Assembly (NCBI GenBank): GCA_963841445.1
Contig: CAWJCP010000003.1
Location: forward strand, 1-64,000
Source of the DNA: Mayfieldus sp963841445
GTDB lineage: Bacteria; Actinomycetota; Thermoleophilia; Solirubrobacterales; 70-9
Direction of reading: 5' to 3'
Length of the DNA stretch: 64,000 nt
Shown piece after piece: positions 7,711 through 15,842 of this stretch. Within the stretch, counting starts at the first letter, position 1. Every line of letters begins with the position of its first letter. The position numbers and the translations under genes were made by a program. The notes below the pieces were generated by a model. It searched no databases, was not told the DNA's origin, and saw only the letters and a program-made list of their open reading frames with translations.

Positions 7711-8715
7711 CTACGGCGCCGGAGGCGCGACCTCGACCGGCTCGCCGCCGCGCTGCCAGTGCGCCTCCGGCGAGGGCGGCGTGTCGCGCAGGAACCACTC
7801 GGCGTCGAGGGCGCCCATGCAGCCGGTGCCTGCCGCGGTCACCGCCTGGCGGTAGGTGTGGTCGACGAGGTCGCCGACCGCGAACACGCCGGCCTTGTTG
7901 GTGCGCGTGGAGCCGTCCTGGGTGAGCACGTAGCCGTTCTCGTCGGCGTCGATCTGGCCGACCACGAGGTCCGACTGCGGAATATGGCCGATCGCGGTGA
8001 AGGCGCCGCCGACCTCGATCTCCTCAGTCTCGTCGCTCTCGACGTTGCGCAGTCGCACCTTGGCCAGCTTGCCGTCATCCCCGGCGACGAACTCCTCGGC
8101 GACGAACGGGGTCTTGAAATCGATGTTGTCCTTCTCCCGGGCGCGCCCGAGCATGATCTTCGAGGCGCGGAACTCGTCGCGGCGGTTGACGATCGTCAGC
8201 TCGCTGGCGTACTTCGAGATGAAGATCGAGTCCTCCATCGCCGAGTCTCCGCCGCCGATCACGATCACCTTCTGGCCCTTGAAGAAGGCGCCGTCGCAGA
8301 CCCCGCAGGTCGAGACGCCCATCCCGGATAGCTCGCGCTCGCCGGGCACCCCGAGACGACGCGGCTCGGCCCCCATGGCCAGGATCACCGACTTGGCGCG
8401 ATGCTCCTCCTCCCCGAGCCAGACGCGCTGAAGCTCGCCGTCGGAGAGCTCGACCCGATCGACGTCGTCGGTGATGAAGCGGGTCCCGAAGCGCTCCGCC
8501 TGGGCGCGGAACTGCTGCATCATCTCCGGCCCCATGATCCCCTCCGGGTAGCCCGGGTAGTTCTCGACGTCGGTCGTGTTCTGCAGCTGGCCGCCCCACT
8601 GAAAGCCCTCGATGACGAGCGGCTCGAGGTTGGCGCGCGACGCGTACAGGGCCGCGGTGTAGCCGGCTGGTCCGCCGCCGATGATGATCAGCTCTTCGAT
8701 TCGGTCTTTAGTCAC
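7711..8715 (-). CDS. trxB: Thioredoxin reductase
   Basis: 334 residues. It reduces thioredoxin with NADPH through FAD. The FAD-binding motif is LIIIGGGPAGYTAALYASRA, the NADPH motif is VIVIGGGDSAMED, and the C-terminal FAD contact is GVFAVGDLVDHTYRQA. The redox pair is C137/C140 in CGVCDG, where most bacterial enzymes have CATCDG; the CxxC spacing is kept. About 20 extra Pro-rich residues end the protein. The GTG at 8715 lies just after a structured repeat (8720-8773), whose GGCTGGTGG end is in Shine-Dalgarno position. No thioredoxin gene is next to it. Confidence 0.93.
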   Translation of the reverse strand: MTKDRIEELIIIGGGPAGYTAALYASRANLEPLVIEGFQWGGQLQNTTDVENYPGYPEGIMGPEMMQQFRAQAERFGTRFITDDVDRVELSDGELQRVWLGEEEHRAKSVILAMGAEPRRLGVPGERELSGMGVSTCGVCDGAFFKGQKVIVIGGGDSAMEDSIFISKYASELTIVNRRDEFRASKIMLGRAREKDNIDFKTPFVAEEFVAGDDGKLAKVRLRNVESDETEEIEVGGAFTAIGHIPQSDLVVGQIDADENGYVLTQDGSTRTNKAGVFAVGDLVDHTYRQAVTAAGTGCMGALDAEWFLRDTPPSPEAHWQRGGEPVEVAPPAP

Positions 8716-8719
8716 AAAT

Positions 8720-8773
8720 CCACCAGCCTCTCGTTTCGCAATCGCGGGCTACGCCCGCTCTGCTCAACGTCAA
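8720..8773 (-). repeat. Leader-type palindromic repeat ahead of trxB
   Basis: Read on the minus strand the block runs TTGACGTTGAGCAGAG, hairpin GCGGGC-GTA-GCCCGC, then GATTGCGA and finally GGCTGGTGG, four bases before the trxB GTG. The same order of parts occurs at 15686, 15751, 31543 and 40993 with a different but still paired stem. Its end can pair with the CACC of the 16S rRNA tail. The frame through it also encodes SRAGVARDCETRGWW followed by a stop at the trxB start. Confidence 0.6.
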
Positions 8774-8847
8774 ATCAAATCTCATTGATAGCGGCTTCGC
8801 CGTACCTAAGATGTTACTTTACTTTCTGAAGTATTGGAAAGGTCGGC

Positions 8848-10068
8848 TCAGCCGCGGGTCAGGGATCCGCTGGCCAGCGCCGGCGCGGTGAGGCGGTCGA
8901 TCGGCGGCCCCTCCTGCTCCCAGCGGTGGACCGTCCCGCGGAGCTGGAAGAAAGCGACGATGCCAGGGGGCATCGGCATCCAGAAGGCGACCAGGCGGTA
9001 GATCAGCACCGCCGCGAAGCAGACGTCCTTGGGCAGGCCGAAGAGGACGAAGGCGCCGATAAGGCCGGCGTCGACGGCGCCGACCCCGCCGGGCACGAAC
9101 GGGATCAGGTTGGCGACCATGCCGAGGAAGAACCCCATCACCAGCACCGCCAGCGGCGGGCTCACGTCAAAGGCGCGAAACGAGGCCCAGAGGATCGCGA
9201 TCTGGGTGGCCCAGAAGCCGCTCGCGCCGATCAGCGCCAGCGCCCCACGGCGCGGGTGGCGCATCAGGTCGAATGCCTCGCGCAGGCCCTCGGCGAGCGC
9301 CTCGGGTCCGCGCGCCAGGCGCCGTGCCAGCGCCGCACGCCGGTGGCCCTGCGCCCAGCCGGCTATCCGGCGCTCCAGATCCTCCGGGATCAGCGCCACC
9401 AGCAGGCCGAGCGCCAGCACCAGACCGGCAACCGCAGCGGGGATGATCGTCAGCTCCACCGAGCTCTTGCCGGAAAGAACCCCGGTGCGAAGGAAGACCC
9501 CGCAGACGATGATCGCGAGCGGATAGAACGTGTACTGGAGGGCGATGAAGACGATCATCCGTTGGCTCGAGCGACGGGCGTCCATCCCCGCCTTGCGCAG
9601 CGCCCAGTAGGTGAGCGCGATCCCGCCGGCGCCGCCGGCAGAGAACAGCCGCGACGCCGCCAGCGCCGCCATGTTGATCTGGTAGGCCTCCTTCCAGCTC
9701 AGGGGGAGCTCGTCGCCGCCGACCACGCCGCGAAACAGCGTGATGTAGGTGCCGAACATCACGAGACCAAAGAGGACCGCCACCCCCACCCAGCCCAGCT
9801 TCGCATCGCTGAGCTTGCCGACCGCGTCCTCGAGGCCGACCAGCGACGGGAAGAGGAAGTAGACGGCGACGATGAGCAGCACGACGACGACCAGCGTCTG
9901 CACGATGCGTCGCGGGCTGAAGAAGCTGATCTCTTCGGCGGAGTCCTCTCCGACGCTCCCCCCGTCGGTTCGGTCAGAGCGCTTCTCGTCCTCCGCCCTC
10001 GGATCGAGGGATCTGGCTTCGCTCATGTCCTCCTGCGATCCAATCCTACCCGGGCTCTTCGGCGCCAT
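8848..10068 (-). CDS. Lysylphosphatidylglycerol synthase TM-region/UPF0104-type membrane protein
   Basis: 406 residues. A charged cytosolic N-terminus of about 55 residues (many Glu, Asp and Arg) is followed by eight or so hydrophobic helices. The pattern AASRLFSAGGAGGIALTYWAL in the middle and FLGMVANLIPFVPGGVGAVD near the end is characteristic of the flippase-like MprF N-terminal/AglD2 family. There is no synthase domain, so a lipid-flipping or accessory role is likely. The ATG at 10068 abuts the stop of the PAP2 gene upstream; an internal ATG at 10026 is an alternative. It forms a two-gene operon with a lipid phosphatase-like gene, suggesting membrane lipid or cell-envelope work. Confidence 0.75.
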   Translation of the reverse strand: MAPKSPGRIGSQEDMSEARSLDPRAEDEKRSDRTDGGSVGEDSAEEISFFSPRRIVQTLVVVVLLIVAVYFLFPSLVGLEDAVGKLSDAKLGWVGVAVLFGLVMFGTYITLFRGVVGGDELPLSWKEAYQINMAALAASRLFSAGGAGGIALTYWALRKAGMDARRSSQRMIVFIALQYTFYPLAIIVCGVFLRTGVLSGKSSVELTIIPAAVAGLVLALGLLVALIPEDLERRIAGWAQGHRRAALARRLARGPEALAEGLREAFDLMRHPRRGALALIGASGFWATQIAILWASFRAFDVSPPLAVLVMGFFLGMVANLIPFVPGGVGAVDAGLIGAFVLFGLPKDVCFAAVLIYRLVAFWMPMPPGIVAFFQLRGTVHRWEQEGPPIDRLTAPALASGSLTRG

Positions 10069-11016
10069 TTAGACGGCCGCTTGCTCGAGCTGCTGGAGGC
10101 GCCTGTTGACAGCCAGCACCAGCGGCTCCACCCACGGCTCGCCGCGGCGCACGCCACCGACCAAGAACGCCCCGGCAATCAGATCGGTCACGTAGTGCTC
10201 GCCGAGATAGACGAGCGCGAACCCGAGGCCGAGCGCGTAGCCCCAGCCGACCGCGCCCGCCGCCGGGCTCGCCTCGCTGAGCTGGATCGCCACCATCAGC
10301 GAGGTGGCGAAATGAAGCGACGGCATCGCCGCCCACGGGTTTCCGCCCAGCGAGTCGTACATCCGCTCCCAGGCCCGGCCCCAGGTCTGCTCGCCGACCT
10401 CGACCATGATCCGCCGCACCTTTTCCTCCGTGAGCCCCTGCTCCGATGCCCACCACGGCGGCGCCGTCGGAAGGGCGAAGTAGACGGCGCAGCCGATGTC
10501 GTAGGTGGCGGCAAGCTGGCGTGCCGCGCGCGGGAAGCGCTCGTTGTGGCGGACGAGGATCCAGGTCATCGCGAGGTGCGGCTCCAGGAACCACAGCCAG
10601 TGGATCCAGGTCAGCGTGCGGTCGAGCAGGTTGCCCGGCCCGAGCCCGGCCAGCCTCCGCTGCACGCGCAGCGTCGGGAGGCGCCCGCCACCCAGCGCCC
10701 GGTCGACCTCGATCGGGTACCCACTGCGCAAGCGGCTGCGCAGGCTCTGCGGATCGTCGTAGGGCAGCTCATGGATGACCGTAAACGCCCACATCTGCTG
10801 CGCGAAGAGCACCGCGTCGCGCTTCTTCGATCGCGGCCACAGAACCGCGGTAGCGAGCGGGCCGGCGACGGTGGCGGCGATCGTCAGCTCGGTGGGGATC
10901 CGCCGCCGCCCGCGCAGCAGCGGCACTGCGATCGAGGCGGCGACGAGCGCCGCCGCCCCACCGCGGAGCGCCGTGCGCACGGCGCGGGCGTCGGTGCGAT
11001 CTCTTCGCCGGCTCAT
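10069..11016 (-). CDS. PAP2-type phosphatase, inositol phosphorylceramide synthase-like
   Basis: 315 residues with several membrane helices. The phosphatase signature is split as in Aur1-like PAP2 proteins: AMPSLHFATS (first catalytic His) and YLGEHYVTDLIAG (second His and Asp). The earlier sequence YDIGCAVYFALPTAPPWW and a large N-terminal half resemble the PAP2_3 group. It probably hydrolyses or transfers a lipid phosphate. The ATG at 11016 is preferred over 11052: TACATT lies ten bases upstream. The stop codon is followed directly by the next gene's ATG. Confidence 0.75.
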   Translation of the reverse strand: MSRRRDRTDARAVRTALRGGAAALVAASIAVPLLRGRRRIPTELTIAATVAGPLATAVLWPRSKKRDAVLFAQQMWAFTVIHELPYDDPQSLRSRLRSGYPIEVDRALGGGRLPTLRVQRRLAGLGPGNLLDRTLTWIHWLWFLEPHLAMTWILVRHNERFPRAARQLAATYDIGCAVYFALPTAPPWWASEQGLTEEKVRRIMVEVGEQTWGRAWERMYDSLGGNPWAAMPSLHFATSLMVAIQLSEASPAAGAVGWGYALGLGFALVYLGEHYVTDLIAGAFLVGGVRRGEPWVEPLVLAVNRRLQQLEQAAV

Positions 11017-11101
11017 CGGGCCGCGGAATGTACCGGCCGCCAAGGGGCGCATCGGTCGCGCATCGCGCGACGTTCGCGAGCCATGAGGATCGCAAGGTCC
11101 G

Positions 11102-12949
11102 TCAGGCGGAGACCTTGGGCGGCTCGACGTCGACCGGCTGCGCGATCGGGCCGCCCTCGAGCCCGCGCGGGTCGACCGGTCCCGGCATCAGCTCCTGCGC
11201 CGGAGGGATCTCGACCCCGATCACGTCCATGCGCCGGCGCAGCGCGTTGTAGGCGAACCCGTAGACCTGTGAGGAATGGTTGTCATAGCTCATGAACTCG
11301 GTGCAATCGGGGGCCTCGTAGGGCGGGATGAACACCCGCGCGGCCTCCGGCAGCAACCGAGTCAACGTCCGCAGGATCACGTCGCGCATCTCCGGGCGCT
11401 CGGCGCAGACGTCGCGCAGGAAGCGAACCCCGAAGGCGATGTGACGGTGCTCGTCCTGCTCGACCAGCGAGAACCCCTTCTGGAAGCCGGGATAGATCGA
11501 GTGATCGCTCATGTACTGGAGGATCACCCGCTGGCCGGTCATCGCCAGCACGCCCTCGGTGACCATGTGGTAGATCACGATCCCCTCGACGAAGAGCTCG
11601 AGGTCGTCCGGGGTTCGCATCAGCCGCTGGGCGACGTCGCGCAGCGAGTCGTCGAAGAGGAAGTGCCAGGGACCGATCATCGTCGCCTCCGCCTCCTGCA
11701 GCCGCGAGCGCATGTCCTCGGCGCTCATCGCCATCACCTCCGCGGCCCAGCGGTCGAAGAAGACAGCGTGCCGCGTCTCGTCAACCAGCTGCGTGGCGAG
11801 AAACGCCTCCGCCTCGCCGCTCGGCGCGGCGAGGAGGAATGGCGCCAGGTCGGCGGCGACGCGCTCCTCGCCGACGTAGAAGCTCGAGAGCGTCCACGCG
11901 GTGTCGCGCTGGGCGTCCGACGGGCTGGTCAGCCAATGCTCACGATCGATCGAGAAGTCGAGCTCGTGTGAGCGCCAGTTGCGTTTCTCCCAGAGCGCGT
12001 AGAGCTGCTGGTAGCTCATCAGGTTGTCGCGCTTCGCCGCCTCCCCGCCCTCGGCGGGGTCAATCGTGCGCGTAGCGCCATTCGATGAAGAGCCCCAGGA
12101 GCCGGCGCGAGCCTCCTGCACGGCTCGCTGGCGCTCTTCGCGCGCCAGCTCCGGCCCGTCGATTCCCTCGGCGCGATCGATCCAACGCCCTAGCCGGGTG
12201 ACCGCGTGCATGTCTCCGTCCGTCCGCGTCAGGCCGCTCTGCAGAGCCTTCGTCGGCCGCAGCTCGCCGCTCAGCAGGCGCATCCAGGTCTGGATCGACA
12301 GCCGCACGGTCGCGTCGGCCGCTCCGGCGCCGTTCTCGGAGCCGGACTGGACGCTGACCGTGCCGTCGTCCACCCGCACCACCCAGCGGCCCCCGCCGTC
12401 CCCGAGCACCTCGAAGGCGACCGAGAAGCTGTGCCCGCGCGTCCATTCCGGCTCGATCGCGTAGGCCAGCGAGCGATAGAGCAGGTCGGGATCGACCGGG
12501 AGGCCGAGCGCGGCCATCTGGCGTGGTCCCGCCGCGGCGTCGAGCCGGCGCAGCGCCAGGGCCTTGCGGCGCTTGCCGCGCAGCCGCAACCTGCGGCGCA
12601 GCATCATCGCCAGCGGGCTCGACCCCGCCGCCAGCCCGGCAAGGCCCCTGGCGTCGGTCTCGATCGCGAAGTCCTCCTGGCCTGACCCGTTCGAGGGCTC
12701 GACCTCGGCGGCCGACTCACCTGTGGAGCTCACGGTCCAGTCGCCCAACCCCTCGACAGCCAGGCGCCAGCGCATGCCCATCGGCATCGTCGCCGCCGCG
12801 GCGGGAAGCGACTGAACGATCAACCGCGCCGCCAGCTCCGGATCGGCCTCGGCCATGCGGCGCAGGGCGGCGTCCATGCTGCCGTCGCCGGCTGCGGCGG
12901 AGCCGTTGGAGAGACTCTTGTCGGTGGCTATCTCGTCGCTGCGGGGCAT
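11102..12949 (-). CDS. Fusion of SCP2-like domains to an R2-type diiron oxidase (ferritin-like)
   Basis: 615 residues from the ATG at 12949, which has a strong AGGAGG four bases upstream. Residues 57-138 and 155-258 look like two SCP2 sterol/lipid-carrier domains, for instance SFSVAFEVLG and RLLSGELRPTKAL. Residues 310-560 are ferritin-like, related to ribonucleotide-reductase R2 and R2-like ligand-binding oxidases: Glu in VGEERVAADLA (361-362), ExxH in VDETRHAVFFD (391-394), Glu in FVEGIVIYHMVTEG, and EQDEHRHIAFG (500-503). These supply the six ligands of a dimetal site. There is no R1 gene nearby, so an oxidase acting on a lipid bound by the SCP2 domains is an inference. Family assignment of the C-terminal domain is firm; the N-terminal SCP2 repeat is less so. 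Confidence 0.75.
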   Translation of the reverse strand: MPRSDEIATDKSLSNGSAAAGDGSMDAALRRMAEADPELAARLIVQSLPAAAATMPMGMRWRLAVEGLGDWTVSSTGESAAEVEPSNGSGQEDFAIETDARGLAGLAAGSSPLAMMLRRRLRLRGKRRKALALRRLDAAAGPRQMAALGLPVDPDLLYRSLAYAIEPEWTRGHSFSVAFEVLGDGGGRWVVRVDDGTVSVQSGSENGAGAADATVRLSIQTWMRLLSGELRPTKALQSGLTRTDGDMHAVTRLGRWIDRAEGIDGPELAREERQRAVQEARAGSWGSSSNGATRTIDPAEGGEAAKRDNLMSYQQLYALWEKRNWRSHELDFSIDREHWLTSPSDAQRDTAWTLSSFYVGEERVAADLAPFLLAAPSGEAEAFLATQLVDETRHAVFFDRWAAEVMAMSAEDMRSRLQEAEATMIGPWHFLFDDSLRDVAQRLMRTPDDLELFVEGIVIYHMVTEGVLAMTGQRVILQYMSDHSIYPGFQKGFSLVEQDEHRHIAFGVRFLRDVCAERPEMRDVILRTLTRLLPEAARVFIPPYEAPDCTEFMSYDNHSSQVYGFAYNALRRRMDVIGVEIPPAQELMPGPVDPRGLEGGPIAQPVDVEPPKVSA

Positions 12950-12968
12950 GGTTCCTCCTTGGAATATC

Positions 12969-13026
12969 TTGCGGCGGCTTCGCCGCCTCACCAGCCTCTG
13001 CCGCTCCACTTCGTTTCGCGGCCCAT
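12969..13026 (-). repeat. Palindromic repeat with conserved ATGGGCCGCG block
   Basis: On the minus strand it starts with a 27-base block identical to copies at 37172-37231 and 44736-44861 (ATGGGCCGCGAAACG... to GGAGCGGC), in which GCCGC pairs with GCGGC. A GGCGGC-GAA-GCCGCC hairpin follows, then AGGAGG and the start of the SCP2/R2-like gene. It encodes a potential 12-residue peptide, MGRETKWSGRGW and stop. Confidence 0.6.
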
Positions 13027-13094
13027 GGAATTTGGCTGGCTGGCCAATTCTCGCACTCGGCCTCGTCGCTTGCCGCTGTGCCGCGCCAAGTACA

Positions 13095-13100
13095 TAGAAT
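13095..13100 (+). promoter_or_regulatory. -10 box TAGAAT for the oxidase-like cluster
   Basis: TAGAAT (within TACATAGAAT) is the best -10 ahead of the subunit II-like gene, nine bases before its TTG start at 13110. Confidence 0.5.
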
Positions 13101-13109
13101 GGCCGCGCT

Positions 13110-13980
13110 TTGGCGCCGTCGCGCAAACGTCCCCGACGCCTGCTCCTCGCGCTGGGGGCGGTGCTGCTCGCCCTCGCGGCGATCGCGAGCCCGGCGGCGG
13201 CGAACGTGATCTCGCCTGAGTCGCCCCACTCGCCCAACGCGAGCGACATCAACACCCTCTACTGGATCGTTCTCGTCGTCGCCGTGATCGTCGATCGTGG
13301 TCGTAAACGCAGCGCTGCTCGGAGCGGTGACCCGATTCCGCGAGCGGCGCGGCGAGCGGCCTCGCCAGCTGCAGGGCCCGCGGCGCCTGCAGGCGATCGT
13401 CGCCGCCGGCCTCGCGGTCTTCGCCGTCGCGATGTTCGTCGTCAGCGTCGTCTTCACCGAGAAGGCGCGCAACGTCGCGCCGACCGAGCCGACCGGGCTG
13501 CAGAGCTCCGCCGCGATCACCCAGGGAAGCGGCGCCGCCCCGATCGGCACCTCCACCCCTCCGGCGAGCAAGAGCGCCAACCCGTTGCAGATCACGGCGA
13601 CCGGGCAGGAGTGGCTGTGGCGCTACACCTATCCGAACGGCGCCTTCTCCTATTACCGTCTAGTCGTGCCCGTCGACACCGCTGTGCAGCTGAACCTGGT
13701 CAGCACCGACGTCGTGCACGGCTGGTACGTGCCGGCGCTCGGCGGCAAGTTTGACGCCGTACCCGGCAAGACCAACACCGCCTGGTTCCGGGCCGACCGG
13801 ACCGGGACCTACGAGGGTCGCAGCTCGACCTTCTCGGGCCCGTCCTATGCGGCCGACCGGATCGCCGTCGAGGTCGTGAGCCCGGAGCGCTACCAGAACT
13901 TCGTCGCGAACCAGCAGCGCGAGATCCAGAAGGCCCAGGACATCGTCGTCAAGCAGATCCAGAGCGGGGAGACGCCATGA
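13110..13980 (+). CDS. Subunit II-like protein of a heme-copper oxidase, no CuA site; interrupted by a +1 frameshift
   Basis: The first part (TTG start, residues 1-60) gives a signal peptide (RKRPRRLLLALGAVLLALAAIA) and the first helix YWIVLVVAVIV. The second part continues in another frame from 13294 with VVVNAALLGAVTRF, a second helix, and the cupredoxin domain. An extra G at 13293 explains the break. In the cupredoxin domain VVHGWYVPALGGKFDAVPG is conserved, but the copper motif reads GTYEGRSSTFSGPSYAADR where CuA enzymes have CxELCGxxHxxM: both Cys, the His and the Met are gone. Quinol oxidases of the CyoA type look similar here. The stop overlaps the subunit I-like start. Confidence 0.8.
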
Positions 13981-15674
13981 CGCCGTCCCCCGAAGCCACG
14001 CTCGCGCCGGCTCGCCCGGAGCTGGTCAGCGACGAGCTCCCGAGCTCCCGACCGCGCTGGATCGAGCTGGTCACGAGCTCCGATCACAAGGACATCGGCC
14101 GCATGTTCATCGCCGGCTCGCTCGGCTTCCTGCTCGTCGCGATGGCCGAATGGCTGCTGATGCGGATGCAGCTCGCGATTCCCGAGAACACGCTGCTGCG
14201 GCCCGAGTTCTTCAACCGCATCCTCTCGCTCTACGGCGAGACAGCGATCTTCCTGTTCGCGATCCCGCTCGTGCTGGGGCTGTTCTGCTACCTGGTGCCG
14301 CTTCAGATCGGCTCGCGCGGAACGGCGCTGCCGCGCCTCGGCCAGCTCGGCTTCTGGCTCTGGGCGATGGGGGGAGCGGTCCTCTACGTCAGCCTCACCT
14401 TCACTCCGCCCGACGCCGGCGTCAACCCCCTGCCACCGCTCTCCAGCCTCGTCTTCTCGCCCAGCGACGGCGCCGATGTCTGGCTCGCATCGACCGGGCT
14501 GGCCTGCCTCGGCTTCATCTGCACGACGATCAACCTGATCGCGACGCTGCGCAACCAGCGCGCCCCCGGGATGGCCTGGCGGCGCCTGCCGCCGTTCGCC
14601 TGGACCGGGGCGGTCGGCAGCTGGCTGCTGCTCACCGTCTCGGTCGTGATGCTCGGCGCGATCTCGATGCTGATGTTCGACCGCAACGTCAACGGGGTCT
14701 TCTTCGAGGGCGATGCCGGCGGAGCTCCGCTTCTCTGGCAGCACCTGAGCTGGATCTTCTTCAGCGGCGCCTACACCCTGATCCTGATCACAGCCTTCGG
14801 GACAATCGCCGAGATCCTGCCGGTCTTCTCGGGCAAGCCGCTGTTCAATCGCGGAGCGGTGCTGGCGTCGATCGCCGGCCTCGCGGTGCTCGGCCCGCTG
14901 GCCTGGATGCAGAACATGTACTCGCAGCCGATCGGGATCGGCTGGAGCTACTTCGCGATGGCGGTCGCATTCGCGACGGTGATCCCGATCGGCTTGCTGC
15001 TCTTCAACTTCATCGCCACGATGGTCGGCGGCGCGGTGCGGATGCGGGCGGCGACGCTCTACGCGATCGGGGCGCTCTCGATGATCGTGCTCGGGCTCGC
15101 GGGGGAGCTGGGTCACGTCTCGGTCGCGGTCGCCTGGCAGCTTCAGAACACCACCGATGCCACCGCCTCGACCCACTACGCGCTGATCGGCGGCGCGCTG
15201 CTCGGCGGGCTGGCGGCGCTTCACTACTGGTTCGGGAAGATCACCGGCCGCACGCTCGGCGAGTCGCTCGGCCGGATCTCCTTCTGGACGATCCTGATCG
15301 GCCTCAACGTCAGCTTCCTGCCCCTCGTCCTCGCCGGCCTTCAAGGCCAGGTCGTCGACGCCTACAAGTACTTCGCCGGCACCGGGGTCAGCGACTACAA
15401 CCTGATCGCGACGATCGGCGCCTGGGTGTTGGCGCTGGGCATCGTGCTGGCGCTGACCAACGTCTTGCTCAGCCTCCGTTCGGGAGTGCGAGCCGGCCAC
15501 GACCCGTGGGGCGGGACCTCGCTGGAGTGGTTCGCGCTCTCGCCCCCGCCGGAGCACAACTTCGACGTGCTGCCCGACGTGCGCGGGCCGGAGCCGCTTC
15601 GTGACATTCGCGACGCGGTCGAGCGCCCGTCGGCGCCCGCGCACGAAGCCGCCGAGTCTCAGCCGGTAGCCTGA
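13977..15674 (+). CDS. Degenerate heme-copper oxidase subunit I homologue lacking most redox ligands
   Basis: 565 residues, clearly homologous to CtaD from the N-terminal WIELVTSSDHKDIG through SLEWFALSPPPEHNF. The metal-ligand positions are replaced: the low-spin heme His becomes Tyr 86 (SLYGETAIF for TAHGxxM). The HPEVY motif becomes SGAYT (S263, A265, T267). The HH pair becomes Q312-N313 (WMQNMY). The first His of HxH becomes S398, while the second survives as H400 (STHYALIGG). All CuB ligands, the heme a3 ligand and the cross-linked Tyr are therefore absent, while the scaffold and helices are well conserved. Catalytic oxygen reduction by the classical mechanism is not possible. It is translationally coupled to the CuA-less subunit II and followed by ctaA and ctaB. 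Confidence 0.85.
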   Translation: MTPSPEATLAPARPELVSDELPSSRPRWIELVTSSDHKDIGRMFIAGSLGFLLVAMAEWLLMRMQLAIPENTLLRPEFFNRILSLYGETAIFLFAIPLVLGLFCYLVPLQIGSRGTALPRLGQLGFWLWAMGGAVLYVSLTFTPPDAGVNPLPPLSSLVFSPSDGADVWLASTGLACLGFICTTINLIATLRNQRAPGMAWRRLPPFAWTGAVGSWLLLTVSVVMLGAISMLMFDRNVNGVFFEGDAGGAPLLWQHLSWIFFSGAYTLILITAFGTIAEILPVFSGKPLFNRGAVLASIAGLAVLGPLAWMQNMYSQPIGIGWSYFAMAVAFATVIPIGLLLFNFIATMVGGAVRMRAATLYAIGALSMIVLGLAGELGHVSVAVAWQLQNTTDATASTHYALIGGALLGGLAALHYWFGKITGRTLGESLGRISFWTILIGLNVSFLPLVLAGLQGQVVDAYKYFAGTGVSDYNLIATIGAWVLALGIVLALTNVLLSLRSGVRAGHDPWGGTSLEWFALSPPPEHNFDVLPDVRGPEPLRDIRDAVERPSAPAHEAAESQPVA

Positions 15675-15679
15675 CATTC

Positions 15680-15751
15680 ATGGAAGCGTCGAGCAGAGGG
15701 CGCGAGGCGCCCGATTGCGAGGCGACTGGCTGGTGGGATTCTTGTCTGTAG
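15680..15751 (+). CDS. Possible 23-residue leader peptide within the 65-bp tandem repeat
   Basis: ATG at 15680 to TAG at 15751 encodes MEASSRGREAPDCEATGWW plus DSCL. The second repeat unit encodes ASSRGREAPDCEATGWW again, and the ctaA N-terminus begins MFAASSRGGQAPGAE, the third, diverged unit. TAGCCT (15667-15672) lies seven bases before the ATG. Translation is only inferred; the repeat could be conserved purely as DNA or RNA. Confidence 0.3.
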   Translation: MEASSRGREAPDCEATGWWDSCL

Positions 15752-15842
15752 CGTCGAGCCGAGGGCGCGAGGCGCCCGATTGCGAGGCGACCGGCTGGTG
15801 GGCTTGATGTTTGCGGCGTCGAGCCGAGGGGGCCAGGCCCCC
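15686..15842 (+). repeat. 65-bp tandem repeat, leader-type palindromic element
   Basis: Units begin GCGTCGAGC at 15686, 15751 and 15816, exactly 65 bases apart. The first two contain the hairpin GGGCGC-GAG-GCGCCC, then GATTGCGAGGCGA and GGCTGGTGGG. The second unit ends four bases before the ctaA ATG (15807). The third unit is truncated and lies inside the ctaA coding sequence with a changed but still paired stem (GGGGGCC-A-GGCCCCC). Confidence 0.7.

Noticed and set aside
8926..11295. 789-codon plus-strand open frame opposite the flippase-like and PAP2 genes
   Set aside because: Long open antisense frames are common at this GC content. The His/Gln/Arg-rich translation has no domain, and the minus-strand genes have clear membrane helices and motifs.
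15686..15842. The 65-bp tandem repeat as a CRISPR or satellite array
   Set aside because: Only two full units and one partial unit occur, with no unique spacers, and single units occur elsewhere before other genes.
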